Of a stretch of DNA of 64,000 bases, positions 10,717-21,560 are shown one piece after another. The stretch covers positions 62,001 to 126,000 of the forward strand of contig JABSSW010000013.1 in assembly GCA_018902385.1 (NCBI GenBank), read 5' to 3'. The number at the start of each line of letters is the position of its first letter. Within the stretch, counting starts at the first letter, position 1. The notes beneath the pieces were generated by a model, which was not told where the DNA came from, did not search any database, and was given only the letters and a program-made list of their open reading frames with translations. This DNA comes from Physcia stellaris (lineage: Eukaryota > Ascomycota > Lecanoromycetes > Caliciales > Physciaceae). The position numbers and the translations under genes are program-made.

Positions 10717-13275
10717 ATGTTGTCCTCTTCCTCAAGTCTTCTTCTAATCTTCTTATTTGCTTGCGTCTATGCTCAGTCTACATTTTCACCGGCCCGCCCA
10801 CCAGCCGTACCGCTTGCCGTCAAATCTCCCTATGTAAGCGCATGGCAGCAGGCTGGGAGGGATACCGAGCGAGGCGGCCCAGGTAATGGAGGCCTTCTTG
10901 CCGGCCAATGGCCAACCTTTTGGTTGTGAGTGTAATTCGAAGCTCTCTCCTGTGCAAATTATTCATGTAAACCAGAGGCCAAATTCTTGGGTGGACCGGC
11001 ATGATCCGTGTCGATGGCAAAACATATACTTGGATGGGTGCTCCCTACCCTCAGCCCACCCTTGTCACTCAAACCGCCTTCGAATACACGTCAACCAGAA
11101 GTACCTTCATCATGAGTGTTGCAGGCGCAGTCGAGATGAACATCACCTTCCTATCCCCTCTAACCCCCACAGACCTAAAGAGGCAGTCGCTTCCCTTCTC
11201 TTATGTTAATGTTGATGTGGCCTCTTCGGATGGAAAGACTCATGTAGTCGAGCTCTACACTGACATCACTGCTGGTAAGCTGGGACTATCGGCAAAAGTA
11301 CCTAGTGTGAAGATGCTGACCTATACAAGAATGGGCCTCAGGGGACCGCTCAGCCATCGCACAGTGGGAGTATGGTGTAACTCCGATTACCTCCTCGTCG
11401 CGAAGCAAAAGATCTTCGCAGCGAAGGCAGAGCAACAACTCAGCAGGTGGGATCGCGTATCACAAATTCTACCGCCAGACTCAATTGCTATTCTCAGAAA
11501 CAGCGGACCAAAGCGAGTATGGCAGCTGGTTTTGGGCTACGAACAATGTAAACACTTTGACTCACCAATCTGGTTCGGATGTGGAAGTCCGTGGTGCCTT
11601 TACCAGTACTGGCGCTTTGACCAATAGCATGGATAACAACTTTCGAGCAATCAACAACGCTTATCCAACCTTTGGCTTTGCTATTGGTCTTGGCGAAGTC
11701 GGGTCTTCTCCAGTCAGCACACTCTTCACACTCGGCCATGCCCAGGAGCAAGCGATCCAGTTTGACGGTGCAAATGGTAATGTGATCTTGCCATCGCTTT
11801 GGACAAGCTACTACTCTACAGAGCTTGATGCTGTATGTGCCCTTTTAATGCTACCGGATATTAAGTTAATTAAAGTCTAGCTCTCGTTTTTCCATTCCGA
11901 CTATGCTGCTGCCGCAGGGCTAGCGACCTCCTTTGACAACAAAATTGCCAGCGACTCCACTGCGGCGGGCGGTCAAAATTATCTCACAATGACATCGTTA
12001 GCAGCTCGTCAAGCTTTTGGTGCTACTCAGCTCGCAGGAACACCAGATACCCCTTATCTTTTCTTGAAAGAGATCAGCTCAGACGGCAATACCCAAACAG
12101 TAGATGTCATCTTTCCAGCTCACCCCATATTCCTCTACACCAATCCCACACTTCTCAAAATCCTGCTTGATCCTCTTTTCATCAACCAAGAGTCCGGCCA
12201 GTACCCAAATCAGTACTCGATGCACGATTTGGGGTCGCATTATCCTAACGCGACCGGTCACCCTGATGGTGCTGACGAACAACAACCTCTTGAGGAGTGC
12301 GGCAATATGTTGATCATGACCCTAGCATATGCTCAGGTATGTCGTTCCCTAACGAATCGATGCCTTAGGTGAATGTGTCCTGGCACTGCAACTTGTGTTG
12401 CAGCGTTGTCTGTGCGGAAGGAATGTCCTCTTATTCGACAATTAACCAACGTGGAGATGCTGACATGAAATTGCGAATAGCGAGCTAGCGATACTGCCTA
12501 TCTCAGCCAGCATTACAAGATATTGAACCAATGGACCCAATATTTGATCGCAGAGGCTCTCATCCCGGCCAATCAGATCTCCACCGACGATTTTGCTGGA
12601 CCTCTTGCGTATGTTTATCCATGCCATGACCGTTTGATGTGATATGTGGTACTAACGTCTGCAGCAACCAAACCAATCTCGCCCTCAAGGGTATAATCGG
12701 CATAGAAGCCATGGCCGTGATCGCCAATCTCACCGGCCACGCCGCTGATGCCGCCAACTACACCAAGATTGCGCACGATTACATAGCCCAGTGGCAGGTC
12801 CTTGGGACAGCCATGGATGCCAATCCACCCCACACAACCCTGGCTTACGGAATGAACGAGACCCACGGTAACCTCTACAATCTATATGGCGACCTGGAAC
12901 TCGGCTTGGGCCTAGTACCACGCTCCGTCTACGACATGCAGAGTGCCTTCTATCCTACAATCATCGAAGAGTACGGCGTTCCGCTCGACACGCGACACGA
13001 CTTTGCCAAGAACGACGAGCAGATGCTTGCGGCGGCTACCTGCTCGCCTGAGACCAAGGCGCTTTACATCAACGCCATCGCGAAGTGGATTAATGAGACG
13101 CCCACCAACCGGGCTATGACGGATCTGTACAACGCCACTGGTGGAGAGTAAGCCTTCTCGAACAGTATGTATTCATTGCAATGCTAACGACGGCAGCTAT
13201 CCCAACGGCGACCTTCTCTTCACTGCACGCCCCACCGTAGGAGGTTTCTTCAGCTTGCTAGCTTTACCTAGCTGA
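10717..13275 (+). CDS. gtaA: secreted glutaminase, GtaA family
   Basis: Seven exons (10717-10925, 10976-11274, 11330-11832, 11881-12336, 12481-12608, 12665-13147, 13197-13275) join without a frame error to 718 residues, close to the usual size of fungal GtaA. A signal peptide (LLLIFLFACVYAQ) is followed by the family landmarks: GQILGWTGMIRVDGKTY, YVNVDVASSDGKTHVVELYT, YGSWFWATNN, SFDNKIASDS, DLGSHYPNATGH, EECGNMLIM, IAEALIPANQISTDDFAG, NLALKGIIGI, YGVPLDTRH and, at the end, YPNGDLLFTARPTVGG. These match the DUF5127, DUF4965 and DUF1793 regions of the GtaA family. GtaA-type enzymes release ammonia from glutamine outside the cell and are tied to nitrogen scavenging. N-glycosylation sequons are frequent. 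All introns have good donors and acceptors; three have a clear CTAAC or CTGAC branch site. Confidence 0.93.
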
Positions 13276-14117
13276 TGAGAGAAATAATCATACGAAGAGG
13301 TTAGGCAGGTCTTACAAGGAGAGTCAGCGGACGTACCGAGATCGGATAAGCGTTGGCATACACTGCCTCTTGGGGTTGTTCCGCACGCCCGCTCAGCCGT
13401 GGGATAATGATATTATGATGATGCCCATGTTCCTGCGATTTGTCACTCAAGTTCCATTGATGCCTATGTTGTTTGTATATAGCATGAACACATATTCTTT
13501 CATCGATCCTTACTAATATCAGTGACCTGTGTCGGAGACGACTTTCTTAACTTGTCATGTGAAAAAGCCTCCTTATTTGTATATTGCTCAACGTCTCCTT
13601 TCTATTCCTGTCCGAGTCTCTGAATACATCAACACCGCTTCAGCTCAATAGATCTTCATCCAGGCAAATACCACCCAAGCTTATCCAAACTTTCCTGGTC
13701 TATTGATACCTATCTTAAATTCAAGATTTGAAAATAAAAATTTAATACTTTCTTTTGAGAACCCTTCAACCCTATTAATGTATCTAGGGTCCAGAGCCCA
13801 TTTGAGATCAATCTGCGTTTCGGAGATTGCGGATTTTAGATAGTGAGGATTACGTACATACATAGGCGGATGCATTTCTCACGCGGCAGAAATCCACATC
13901 CAGCAGAATTCTTCCTTTAACCTGTACGATATGCACTTAGCTGCCATGATGATAGACGCCATGCGGTGTGCACGGCCTCGACGCACAATGTTCAGTACCC
14001 ATATATGCAAAAGGCCAATCCCAGCTTACCTTGAACCTGTGTTGAAACTTTGGTCCTGTTCACGACTTCACTCTTCGTTTACATTTGGCACGCTTGAAGA
14101 CTCGCGACCGCCGACTC
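13276..14117. other. intergenic, no gene seen
   Basis: Terminator of the glutaminase gene and promoter of the next gene. It is AT-rich around 13700-13850. No motif-bearing frame. Confidence 0.5.
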
Positions 14118-15772
14118 ATGTCGCACGCTAAAGCTCTTTCTCAAGCCCGCGACTACAATAGCTGGCAAGAAGTTAGCGACAGCAGTCCTCTCCTGCGCAG
14201 CGATTCCAGTACCCACAACAGCGGAAACAGTCAAAGCAGTGTCTCAAGTGCAAACAGCTCTGCACATAGTCTTCCCCCTGCCGATCATGGCAGAGCTGCA
14301 TGGCTCTTCCTAGCTGGCTGTTTCCTCATTGAAGGCCTTATCTGGGGTCAGCATCCTTGCCGCTGCTTGACTAAGGGCTTGTCCTGACACTATGATTCTA
14401 GGACTACCTTTCTCTTACGGCGTGTTTCAGGAATACTATTCTGAAAGTGAGCCTTTCTCCCAATATCCACAAGGCATTGCATCAGTCGGTACGACAACAA
14501 CGGTCAGTATTCAGACTTTTCGTCCGACGGGTTTGGTTGACAAGGAGCCAGGGCCTCTTGTACTTCCTATCACCTGTTGCCGTCATAGCCCTCCAGCGAT
14601 GGCCCTCTCGTCGACTATCCATCACTCTGGGAAGTCTAGCATTGGTCACTCTGTCGCTCGTCGTCGCCTCCTTCTCAACCCAGGTTTCCCACCTTATTCT
14701 CACCCAGGGAGCACTCTATGGCATCGGAGGAGCCTTTCTATATAATCCATTCGTCTTTTACCTCGATGAATGGTTCATCGAGCGCAAAGGTCTTGCATTT
14801 GGGATTCTATGGGCGGGGACGGGCATCAGTGGTACAATAGTCCCTGTCCTAATGGGTTGGGGACTGGGAAAATATGGCTTTAGGACAATGCTGCGAGCAT
14901 GGGGCAATGGTCATCGTACGGCTAGACCCCAAGTCTCGTAATCAGCCATTGGTACATGCTGATGTATAAATAGTTCCTCGCCATTATGCCCTTGATATAC
15001 CTGACGAAACCGCGGCTGCCGACACCGGCCAAGGGAACAGTGAGACCGCTCCATCTCGGCTTCTTTAGAGACACCACCTTTTGGATCTTTCAGGCTGGCA
15101 ATGTCCTGGAAGGTTGGGCTACTTCATGCCTAGCATATACTTACCAAGTAAGTGCACGATGGCCTCGCGGCCAGACATTTACTAAATCCTCATCTAGCCT
15201 ATGCATCCTCCATTGGCTTATCCTCGCTCAGCGCAACCTTTGCAGTGTCTATCCTGAACTGCGCTTCCGTCATTGGCACCATAATTATAGGCTCACTTAC
15301 CGACTACCTACACATTACTACGGTCATAGTGATCTCAGCCACAGTTTCCGCACTCTCAGCGTTGTTACTCTGGGGCTTTGCATCAGCAAAACCAATGCTC
15401 TACGTTTTCGCCTTTGCTTACGGCATATTCGCGGGCGGTTACACTGCGACATGGACGGGCTGCGTGGCCGAGATACAAAGAGACTCCCGTGACGCTGAAA
15501 CGGGTGTGGTGCTTGGGATGATGGCTGCAACCAGAGGGATTGGAGCGGTTGTCAGCGGTCCTTTGAGTGAACAGTTGCTCAAAAATAGACCAGCAAAAGG
15601 ACAATTATCTGGTGGGTACGGATCGGAGTACGGCGTACTGATTTTGTTCACTGGGGTCACGGCTATCCTTGGAGGTCTCGGTGTCGTTGAGAGAATCAGA
15701 CTATGGGGCGTGGATGACAGCTATGTCGAAAGTATCCGCGAGATCTGTCGGACACACGAGGATATGCGATAA
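14118..15772 (+). CDS. MFS transporter, monocarboxylate-transporter type, with two apparent frameshifts
   Basis: Exons 14118-14346, 14402-14502, 14552 to about 14916, 14974 to about 15147 and 15198-15772 cover a typical MCT-like major facilitator: a Ser-rich cytosolic start, then GLPFSYGVFQEYYS, GIGGAFLYNPFVFYLDEWF, GTGISGTIVPVLMGW, FRDTTFWIFQAGNV, NCASVIGTIIIGSLTDYL and FAGGYTATWTGCVAEIQ. It would export or import organic acids across the plasma membrane. Two breaks stand out. At the GGGG run 14901-14904, removing one G restores RAWAMVI before the next intron. At 15111-15118 one base is missing in GGTTGGG: the frame needed is LGYFMPSIYLPTYAS. Both look like single-base length errors or very young mutations, since everything around them is intact. 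The start at 14118 (MSHAK) was chosen over 14085 because the family begins with such a short Ser-rich tail. Confidence 0.8.
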
Positions 15773-16017
15773 GAGGATCCGAGATCCTATTCTCTATCTC
15801 TAAGCTTAATCAGGATGTCGTGCTTTAAGAGCTTGCTAATGCTCTTCTCTACTTCTAAGCGAAACGCTGGCTTTGCTGTCGCTCTCTAAACCGGACTTCT
15901 TACAGCTAATCCAGGAAACTCAAAGGAGCGAGCATATGAATACCTGAATTATTAGTCAGTGATATCCTTGACTTGACAAGCTTCCTTCTACCGGTAAGCT
16001 CGATGATAGTACTAGAT

Positions 16018-16980
16018 CTACTTACTATAGGACCCTTCTTGGATGCTCCACCTCTTAAACTCCACGCACATCGCCCGGTCCCAGAGCTGTGCTCGCTGCT
16101 TGGAATCGTACTTTAGACTACTAACGACGAGAATTCTGGTTTGAGCCTTCAAGATAGCACCCTCGAATATAACATCTTTCTGCGGGACGAGGTACTGGTC
16201 GTGTGACCCTTTAACTTTATTCCATTCCCCACAAACAGTCCACTCCGATCTGTCGAAGGCATCATACCCAAGGACAGCGTTAGCATGATCAAGGACATTG
16301 AGGATAAAGGCTGCGTTCAGCCCATCCGAGTCATTGTAAGCTCCGAACACTCTCTGTTCATCTGTACACGCATACAAGGAGGGTTTCTGCATGACCAGGT
16401 TCGAAACCTGATACTCTCCTACTCAGTGACTGTACAAGGCCGAGCAGGAACTTTCCTGCGTCACTGCGGGAACAGCTTCCGATGGTGGACCCCAGTGAGA
16501 CGACACATTTCGGTCTGTGGACATTCTCTGCTCGCTTGAGCCACCGCTGTCCATCTTCAAAGGTGCCAAGCAAGCCATGACATTTGACATGCTTGAACAT
16601 TCCCGGAGGTATTTGTTCAAGACTTCGCCTCAATTCCGGCTCCGATAGATCAAGGGCGTAATAATCAATCGGTTGTCCCCGGTCTTCCAAAGCCTGCAGC
16701 AAGATCATGATTTTTCGGAGGGGGCTATTGAAGCAGAGGCCACTATTAGCTTCCAATGATGGATTCTCAGCTGAAGGGGAACATCTCACCCACTACCAAA
16801 GTCCACCACTATCGAATTTCTCGCAATTTCCTTGGCAATATTTCTACTGTTCGCTTCTAGTATTTCGATTTCCGAGTTGGTGGGGTAGTATTCCTTGCAG
16901 TAGGTGATTTTCTCAAACAAGCAAAGGCCTTGCTGGCCCCAGAGTACTCTAATCGGGCTGAGTGGCGCGCGGCTACACAT
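16018..16980 (-). pseudogene. truncated EgtD/EasF-like histidine-specific methyltransferase
   Basis: Minus-strand pieces match the SAM-dependent methyltransferase family PF10017 (EgtD of ergothioneine synthesis, EasF of ergot alkaloids). Piece one, 16980 to about 16784, has GLCLFEKITYCKEYYPTN and VVDFGSG. After an intron ending near 16730, piece two has PLRKIMILLQALE, YYALDLSEPELRRSLEQIP, GTFEDG and VVSLGSTIGSCSRSDAGKFL. Piece three, about 16392-16018, has VFGAYNDSDGLNAAFILNVL and VKGSHDQYLVPQKD. The first 50-60 residues expected in the family are missing; only about 50 bp separate its start from the divergent gene at 17030. Between pieces two and three the frame changes near 16400 in a stretch that is not a homopolymer and has no plausible intron. 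I therefore call it decayed, though a live gene with a misread base cannot be excluded. Confidence 0.68.
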
Positions 16981-17029
16981 CCTTCGTTGTTAGGGAACTG
17001 CAGACTTTACGCTACAAGGCAACACAAAA

Positions 17030-17800
17030 ATGTCGCTACCAATAAAATCGCACGTCGACATCCTCATCATCGGCGCTGGCCCTGCCAACTAGATGGCCGC
17101 CGCATGGGGCAGTCGGTATGCTATATCCTGCCGCATCCTAGATAGAAATTTGCAAAGAGTTCAAACTGGACATGCGGACGGATTGCAGCCTCGTACTCTG
17201 GAGATCCTCAATAGCTTTGGCGCCGCTGAGAATCCAATGAAGGAAGAGTTCCACGTCGTCGAGATATGCTCTTCGGCTGGGCGGTCTTACTAGGCATGCA
17301 TGAGATTCTCTGCTGACATTCATCCCAGAACCCTGACGATCATGGGCGAATCCGGCGATCTCCGCGGCTCTTATCTCAGCGAAATGGTGCGAGTGTATTT
17401 CCGTAAGTTGCTCTGAATTAGGGCGCTATTGAAGAGTTATTGAACAGCTTCTTAGAATATGTTGGTCAAATAAGGGTCGAGAGGAATGTGGCACCACAAG
17501 ACCTGCATCTAGACCGTTCCATAGTTGAAGATACGAGGCCCGTTCAGTCACTCTCAACGTTCGCAGCGCAGAGCTGCAGATCCTATCGAAGCAACGGACA
17601 ACGGCTGCAGCACTGAGAATGGGAAAGGTTCGTCAGGATACTCTCAATCGCAGCCACCAACCCAGCATTGCGCAAGCCCTGTAGGTCCCAAGGCTACGGA
17701 GACCATTGAAGCAAAGTACCTCATCGGTGGTGACGGCGCGCACAGCTGGACGGGGTTATGGAAAGAGGTCAGCGGCTTCTACACAAAATCTGTCTCATGA
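17030..17800 (+). pseudogene. FAD-dependent aromatic monooxygenase relic (phenol 2-monooxygenase type)
   Basis: The start reads MSLPIKSHVDILIIGAGPAN, the FAD-binding GxGxxG region of the PheA/TfdB-type flavin hydroxylases, followed after an in-frame TAG by MAAAWGSRYAISCRILDR, then GHADGLQPRTLEILNSFG. Further on, in other frames, come SLSTF and AKYLIGGDGAHSW (about 17715-17752), the second FAD-contacting motif. Stops and frame changes occur several times over 770 bp and the C-terminal two thirds of the enzyme (substrate domain and thioredoxin-like domain) are absent. It is therefore dead and truncated. It lies head to head with the EgtD-like relic, about 50 bp away, as two genes of one small metabolic cluster might. 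Confidence 0.75.
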
Positions 17801-20800
17801 TGGAGACTTCTCACTTTCGCTGGGTTTTCGGCTCCAGAGGTGAGCCGTATTTCAAAATAAAGCTTTTGAATGTTGAGAGCCACAGACTGCGGATGAAAGC
17901 GATATGATGATCTATCAGAAAACTGATCACTCGATAGGGCAGGTGCCGAGGTAGGGGCAAACAACACAATTGCAAGTCCACAACACAACAGCACGTGAGT
18001 ACGTCTTGTCCCTCTCTTGGCTTACTGTCTTTCACAAGTAGTATGGGCATAGCTCAATAGATATGGTCTAGACATCACTGAGATTGCTGTCTGAGAAAGA
18101 GAGCAAGGCATGTTTGTAACAAATCGAGTTGAAAAGAAAAAGAAAATACAGTGATATCGCCCAGAGCGAGACTCGAACCGAGTACCTCGCGAGCTTCTTG
18201 CTCATCCCTCTTGGCCTTTCCATGTCCTTCCTGGAAAGTCCCACTTCGGCCAAAGGTATATACCTCCAAATAAGCCGCTTTCCGCACGGTCCAGGAGCAG
18301 TGACAGCAGAAAATTGAGCGGCACCCACACCACAAAAAATGTGCGAACCACCCCACAGAACTGTGCGCTGTGTTGCCTAGTAGATAGAGTAGGCTGTTCA
18401 TTGGGATCTCACACATCCTGTAGCGCACCGGACACATGGGTTAGCGGCCTGATTTGAGAAAGCCCGAGTCCCTGAAGCAGATGACCCCAAGGGCCCGGGG
18501 TAGATGATGGCCGTCTTCGGAGGGTTCGCACCCCGATTGAAGCACGCTTAGTCGTTGTCTGGTGAGTGGTATTGCTTCAACCGTTCAACTCCGAAATGGG
18601 GGCGGCACTGGCGGTATCCTGATCGTAGATCGTCACACCCTTCTCTTTTTGGCACTTTATTTTTGTTCTTCGTTGATGGAGTTTGGAGACAGTGATGACA
18701 CATCGATTTCTAGTCGAGCTCGAATTGGTATGATCATTGCTTTGATTTCAACAAATCGTCTGCGACATTGCTATTATTCTTTCTTTTTTCCGATAACAGT
18801 AATCAAAACATGAACAACAGGATTCTTCCTCGTCAATTTTTATTCTTGTTCAACTTAGTTCGCGGCTCGTCACTTGCAGTCTCATAAAATAATTTTCTTC
18901 TTTCACGCAATTTTGTTTGCAACTTCAATAACTGTCAAGTACGATCGTGATGATCTCAACATTCTGATTCGATTTCTATAAAAGCTATATTTTCAGTCTA
19001 TGCAGTAGGAAGTTCCGTGCGTAACTTCTCGGCTCAGGATACTTCGAGTTAGGACCTGTCTCTGGTCCAACGAGATCAGGAACACGGTCAGAGTATCCCG
19101 CTCTCGCTGTGAATAATCGAGAAGACTTTGAAGTTTTTTCAGTCGCAATCCTCTTCTGTCGCTGGTATTAGCTTCCAAGAACCTGACTTGTTTGCAATAT
19201 CTGCTCTTGGGACTAGAGGAACTCTGCTCATATCTAGCATGAAATAGAGCTTTGAAACATTAGCAGCCAAATACTTTGACAATATTCGATACCCAACGAG
19301 AAGATTTGCTTGCATTAATTTATCCCGTCCCTTGCACAACCAGTATATATAACATTCTTGAGGTAACATTTGAATAGAGATCTGCGTGTACAGAGGTCCA
19401 CTACCACGTAAATCTATGATTAAGTGATAATAGGCGGCAATATGAGAGAGATCCGAATGTCAAGACAGATAGCTTGGATGTCATTTTCGCCGCCATATCG
19501 GGTGGAAGTAACAGGGTAGGCAGTATAGGGTCGGATGTCTTGTCTTTCGCCCACATTGTGGTCCAAAAGTGAGAGCGCTGAGGAACAGTGAGTAGGACGA
19601 ATTCTGGATTGGGAATAGACAATGTCATGTCATTCGGTATACGAGGAATCCTATCTACTTTTTAGAAGAAGCGGCGCTGGTCAGAGTTGGGCCGCGAGGT
19701 ACCATTCTACAATATTGACGGCGGAGGTCTATTCTAAGTATTGATTTAGTGAACCTGGCCATGCGACCCAACCTCTCGTCCCCAAGATACAATGCTGCTC
19801 AAGTCTTAAGGCACATCCGACCGTGAAAGCCGTTCAGCCTATCGAACGACAAGTCTTGCCATATACGTGACAGACAGAGCGTTTGATGTTGATTGAGCCT
19901 TGTCGATGCAAGTCTGTAAGCCAGAGTATCGAATTCTTGGTGCCTGGAACTGACGCATCCCTTCAGTGTTTCGTATGCGCAAATTTGCTCCACCCGTTAG
20001 ATTCAGAATTCGGATCTCCAATCTCGGTTTTATTGTTTCAGCATGAGCGAGCTTATTCTCCCGTCCCTCCTTCCGTATGATTCAGTCTGGTGTCGTCAAA
20101 ACTGTATTCCCTCTCTGTAATGGCAGGTATCATCTCGATCTTTCATGATTTGTTTCTCGTACTCCCAAGTTTATTTTCTGGTTTCGAAAGACTGGAGCAG
20201 TCTCCGCTTTCTGTACCCGCGTCCGGTGACCTTGTGTCCTTCCCATTACTTTCTGTTGTCCATAGCGATCTTCTGCGCCCTGTTCACGTTTTCGACGCTC
20301 GGCATCATGGCGCTGGAAGTCGTCATCAGTCTGTTGACTTCCATATCCTGCCTTGCCCCTCACCAACCTGGAGTCACCTAAGGCTGACGCCATAAGGCCG
20401 TGAGCGGCAGGTGTCGTGCTTTAGGTTGGAATTATCGATAAGTATTTTACCCAGGATGGAATCGCTCCCGCAGATTATAAGGGATATAGGACGCTTGTAT
20501 CTTCTCTAGGCCTAGGCTTTTCTCTTTATACTAGGGTGCAGTCTGAACGGCCTGACTCCTCCTTAGATAGCTAGAAGCGGGTGGTAGGACTAGGGTAGTA
20601 GTGGTAGTGATTATGCTGGTAACGGATGGGCATTGCTGTACGATACGGAAGAAGCCGCCAGCTAGAGGATCGCTATACGTAGTATAACTGGATGGAGGGT
20701 AGCTAGAGAACAGTCGTGAGTATGTGGTCGGCTTGGAGGAAATCATAGTGGTAACGTGGGGCTCGGACACACGCTACAAAGATAGCTGCCGACTATAGGT

Positions 20801-21560
20801 TCACCACTCAATACGGTCCTATAGTTCGGTATGCAGCTTTGCCAAAAGTATATTGGCCCTTCAAGTGTAATTGTAAGGGTGCAAATTCAACACGCGAGCT
20901 GGAAACTTGTTGATCGCCTCCGCAGCCTTGTGTCTTTGGTACTCTGGGATGTCGAGAGGTTGGCACTCGTAAGGAAGGGGTGAGAGGAGATGTTACTGAG
21001 ATTGCCCAACTTGGCAGCACGTTACAGATAATTCATCGCAACGGTAACACTTTTCATGTTCAAGATCGAAGATCGCCGTGTAGTAACAATACGTCAACGT
21101 AAGCACTAGTCCCAATCAGTCGATAAAGTTGCGTTGCGTATAAAGGTCGTCATTGGCTGTAGTTCTAAACCCTGCATCCGATCCTAGCGCGAAGACTTCC
21201 ACCTCCCCTTTTTCCCGCTTCCTTCTCAAAATTTGTTCAGGTCATGAGCCAATGGGACCGGGGACCATGGCTTCTCACTTGATGTCTTGTTCATAATCGG
21301 GATTCTTTGCTGTGCCTCGCCCTGTACCAGCTGTCTTAAGCCTTGATTTGTGAATTTAGCAACTTTTTGGGTAGGGTGGAGTTACCAGAGACCAAGCCTA
21401 ATGTTAACCTTTCCCAATTGGATGACGTTGAACTCTAAAGACATGAGATGAGAGTTTGAGCATTCGGAGGGGGACGCTTACCATCTTGACTATAGTTGTT
21501 GAATTGGCCATTACGAGCGTTGGGGTGCGGAGTTTGAGAATCTCGCTTTGGGTTGATCAA
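17801..21560. other. long gene-poor region
   Basis: Nearly 3.8 kb without a convincing gene. A minus-strand frame at 19628-19401 (75 codons) reads somewhat protein-like but I do not recognise it. The stretch 20400-20780 is unlike its surroundings: it has about seven CTAG tetramers within 220 bp and many short repeats of AGCTA, TAGG and GTAGT. It may be old repeat DNA. A short hairpin is formed by ACTCG/CGAGT near 18169-18181. I found no complete tRNA or 5S rRNA. Confidence 0.4.

Noticed and set aside
18155-18250. tRNA-like arm with GGTTCGAGTC on the minus strand
   Set aside because: The flanking bases do not form a T stem, and no acceptor or anticodon stem can be drawn; only a short ACTCG/CGAGT hairpin remains.
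18460-18620. possible small nucleolar or 5S-like RNA
   Set aside because: A TGATGG-like box is present, but no paired terminal stem or D box at a suitable distance, and it does not match the 5S rRNA core.
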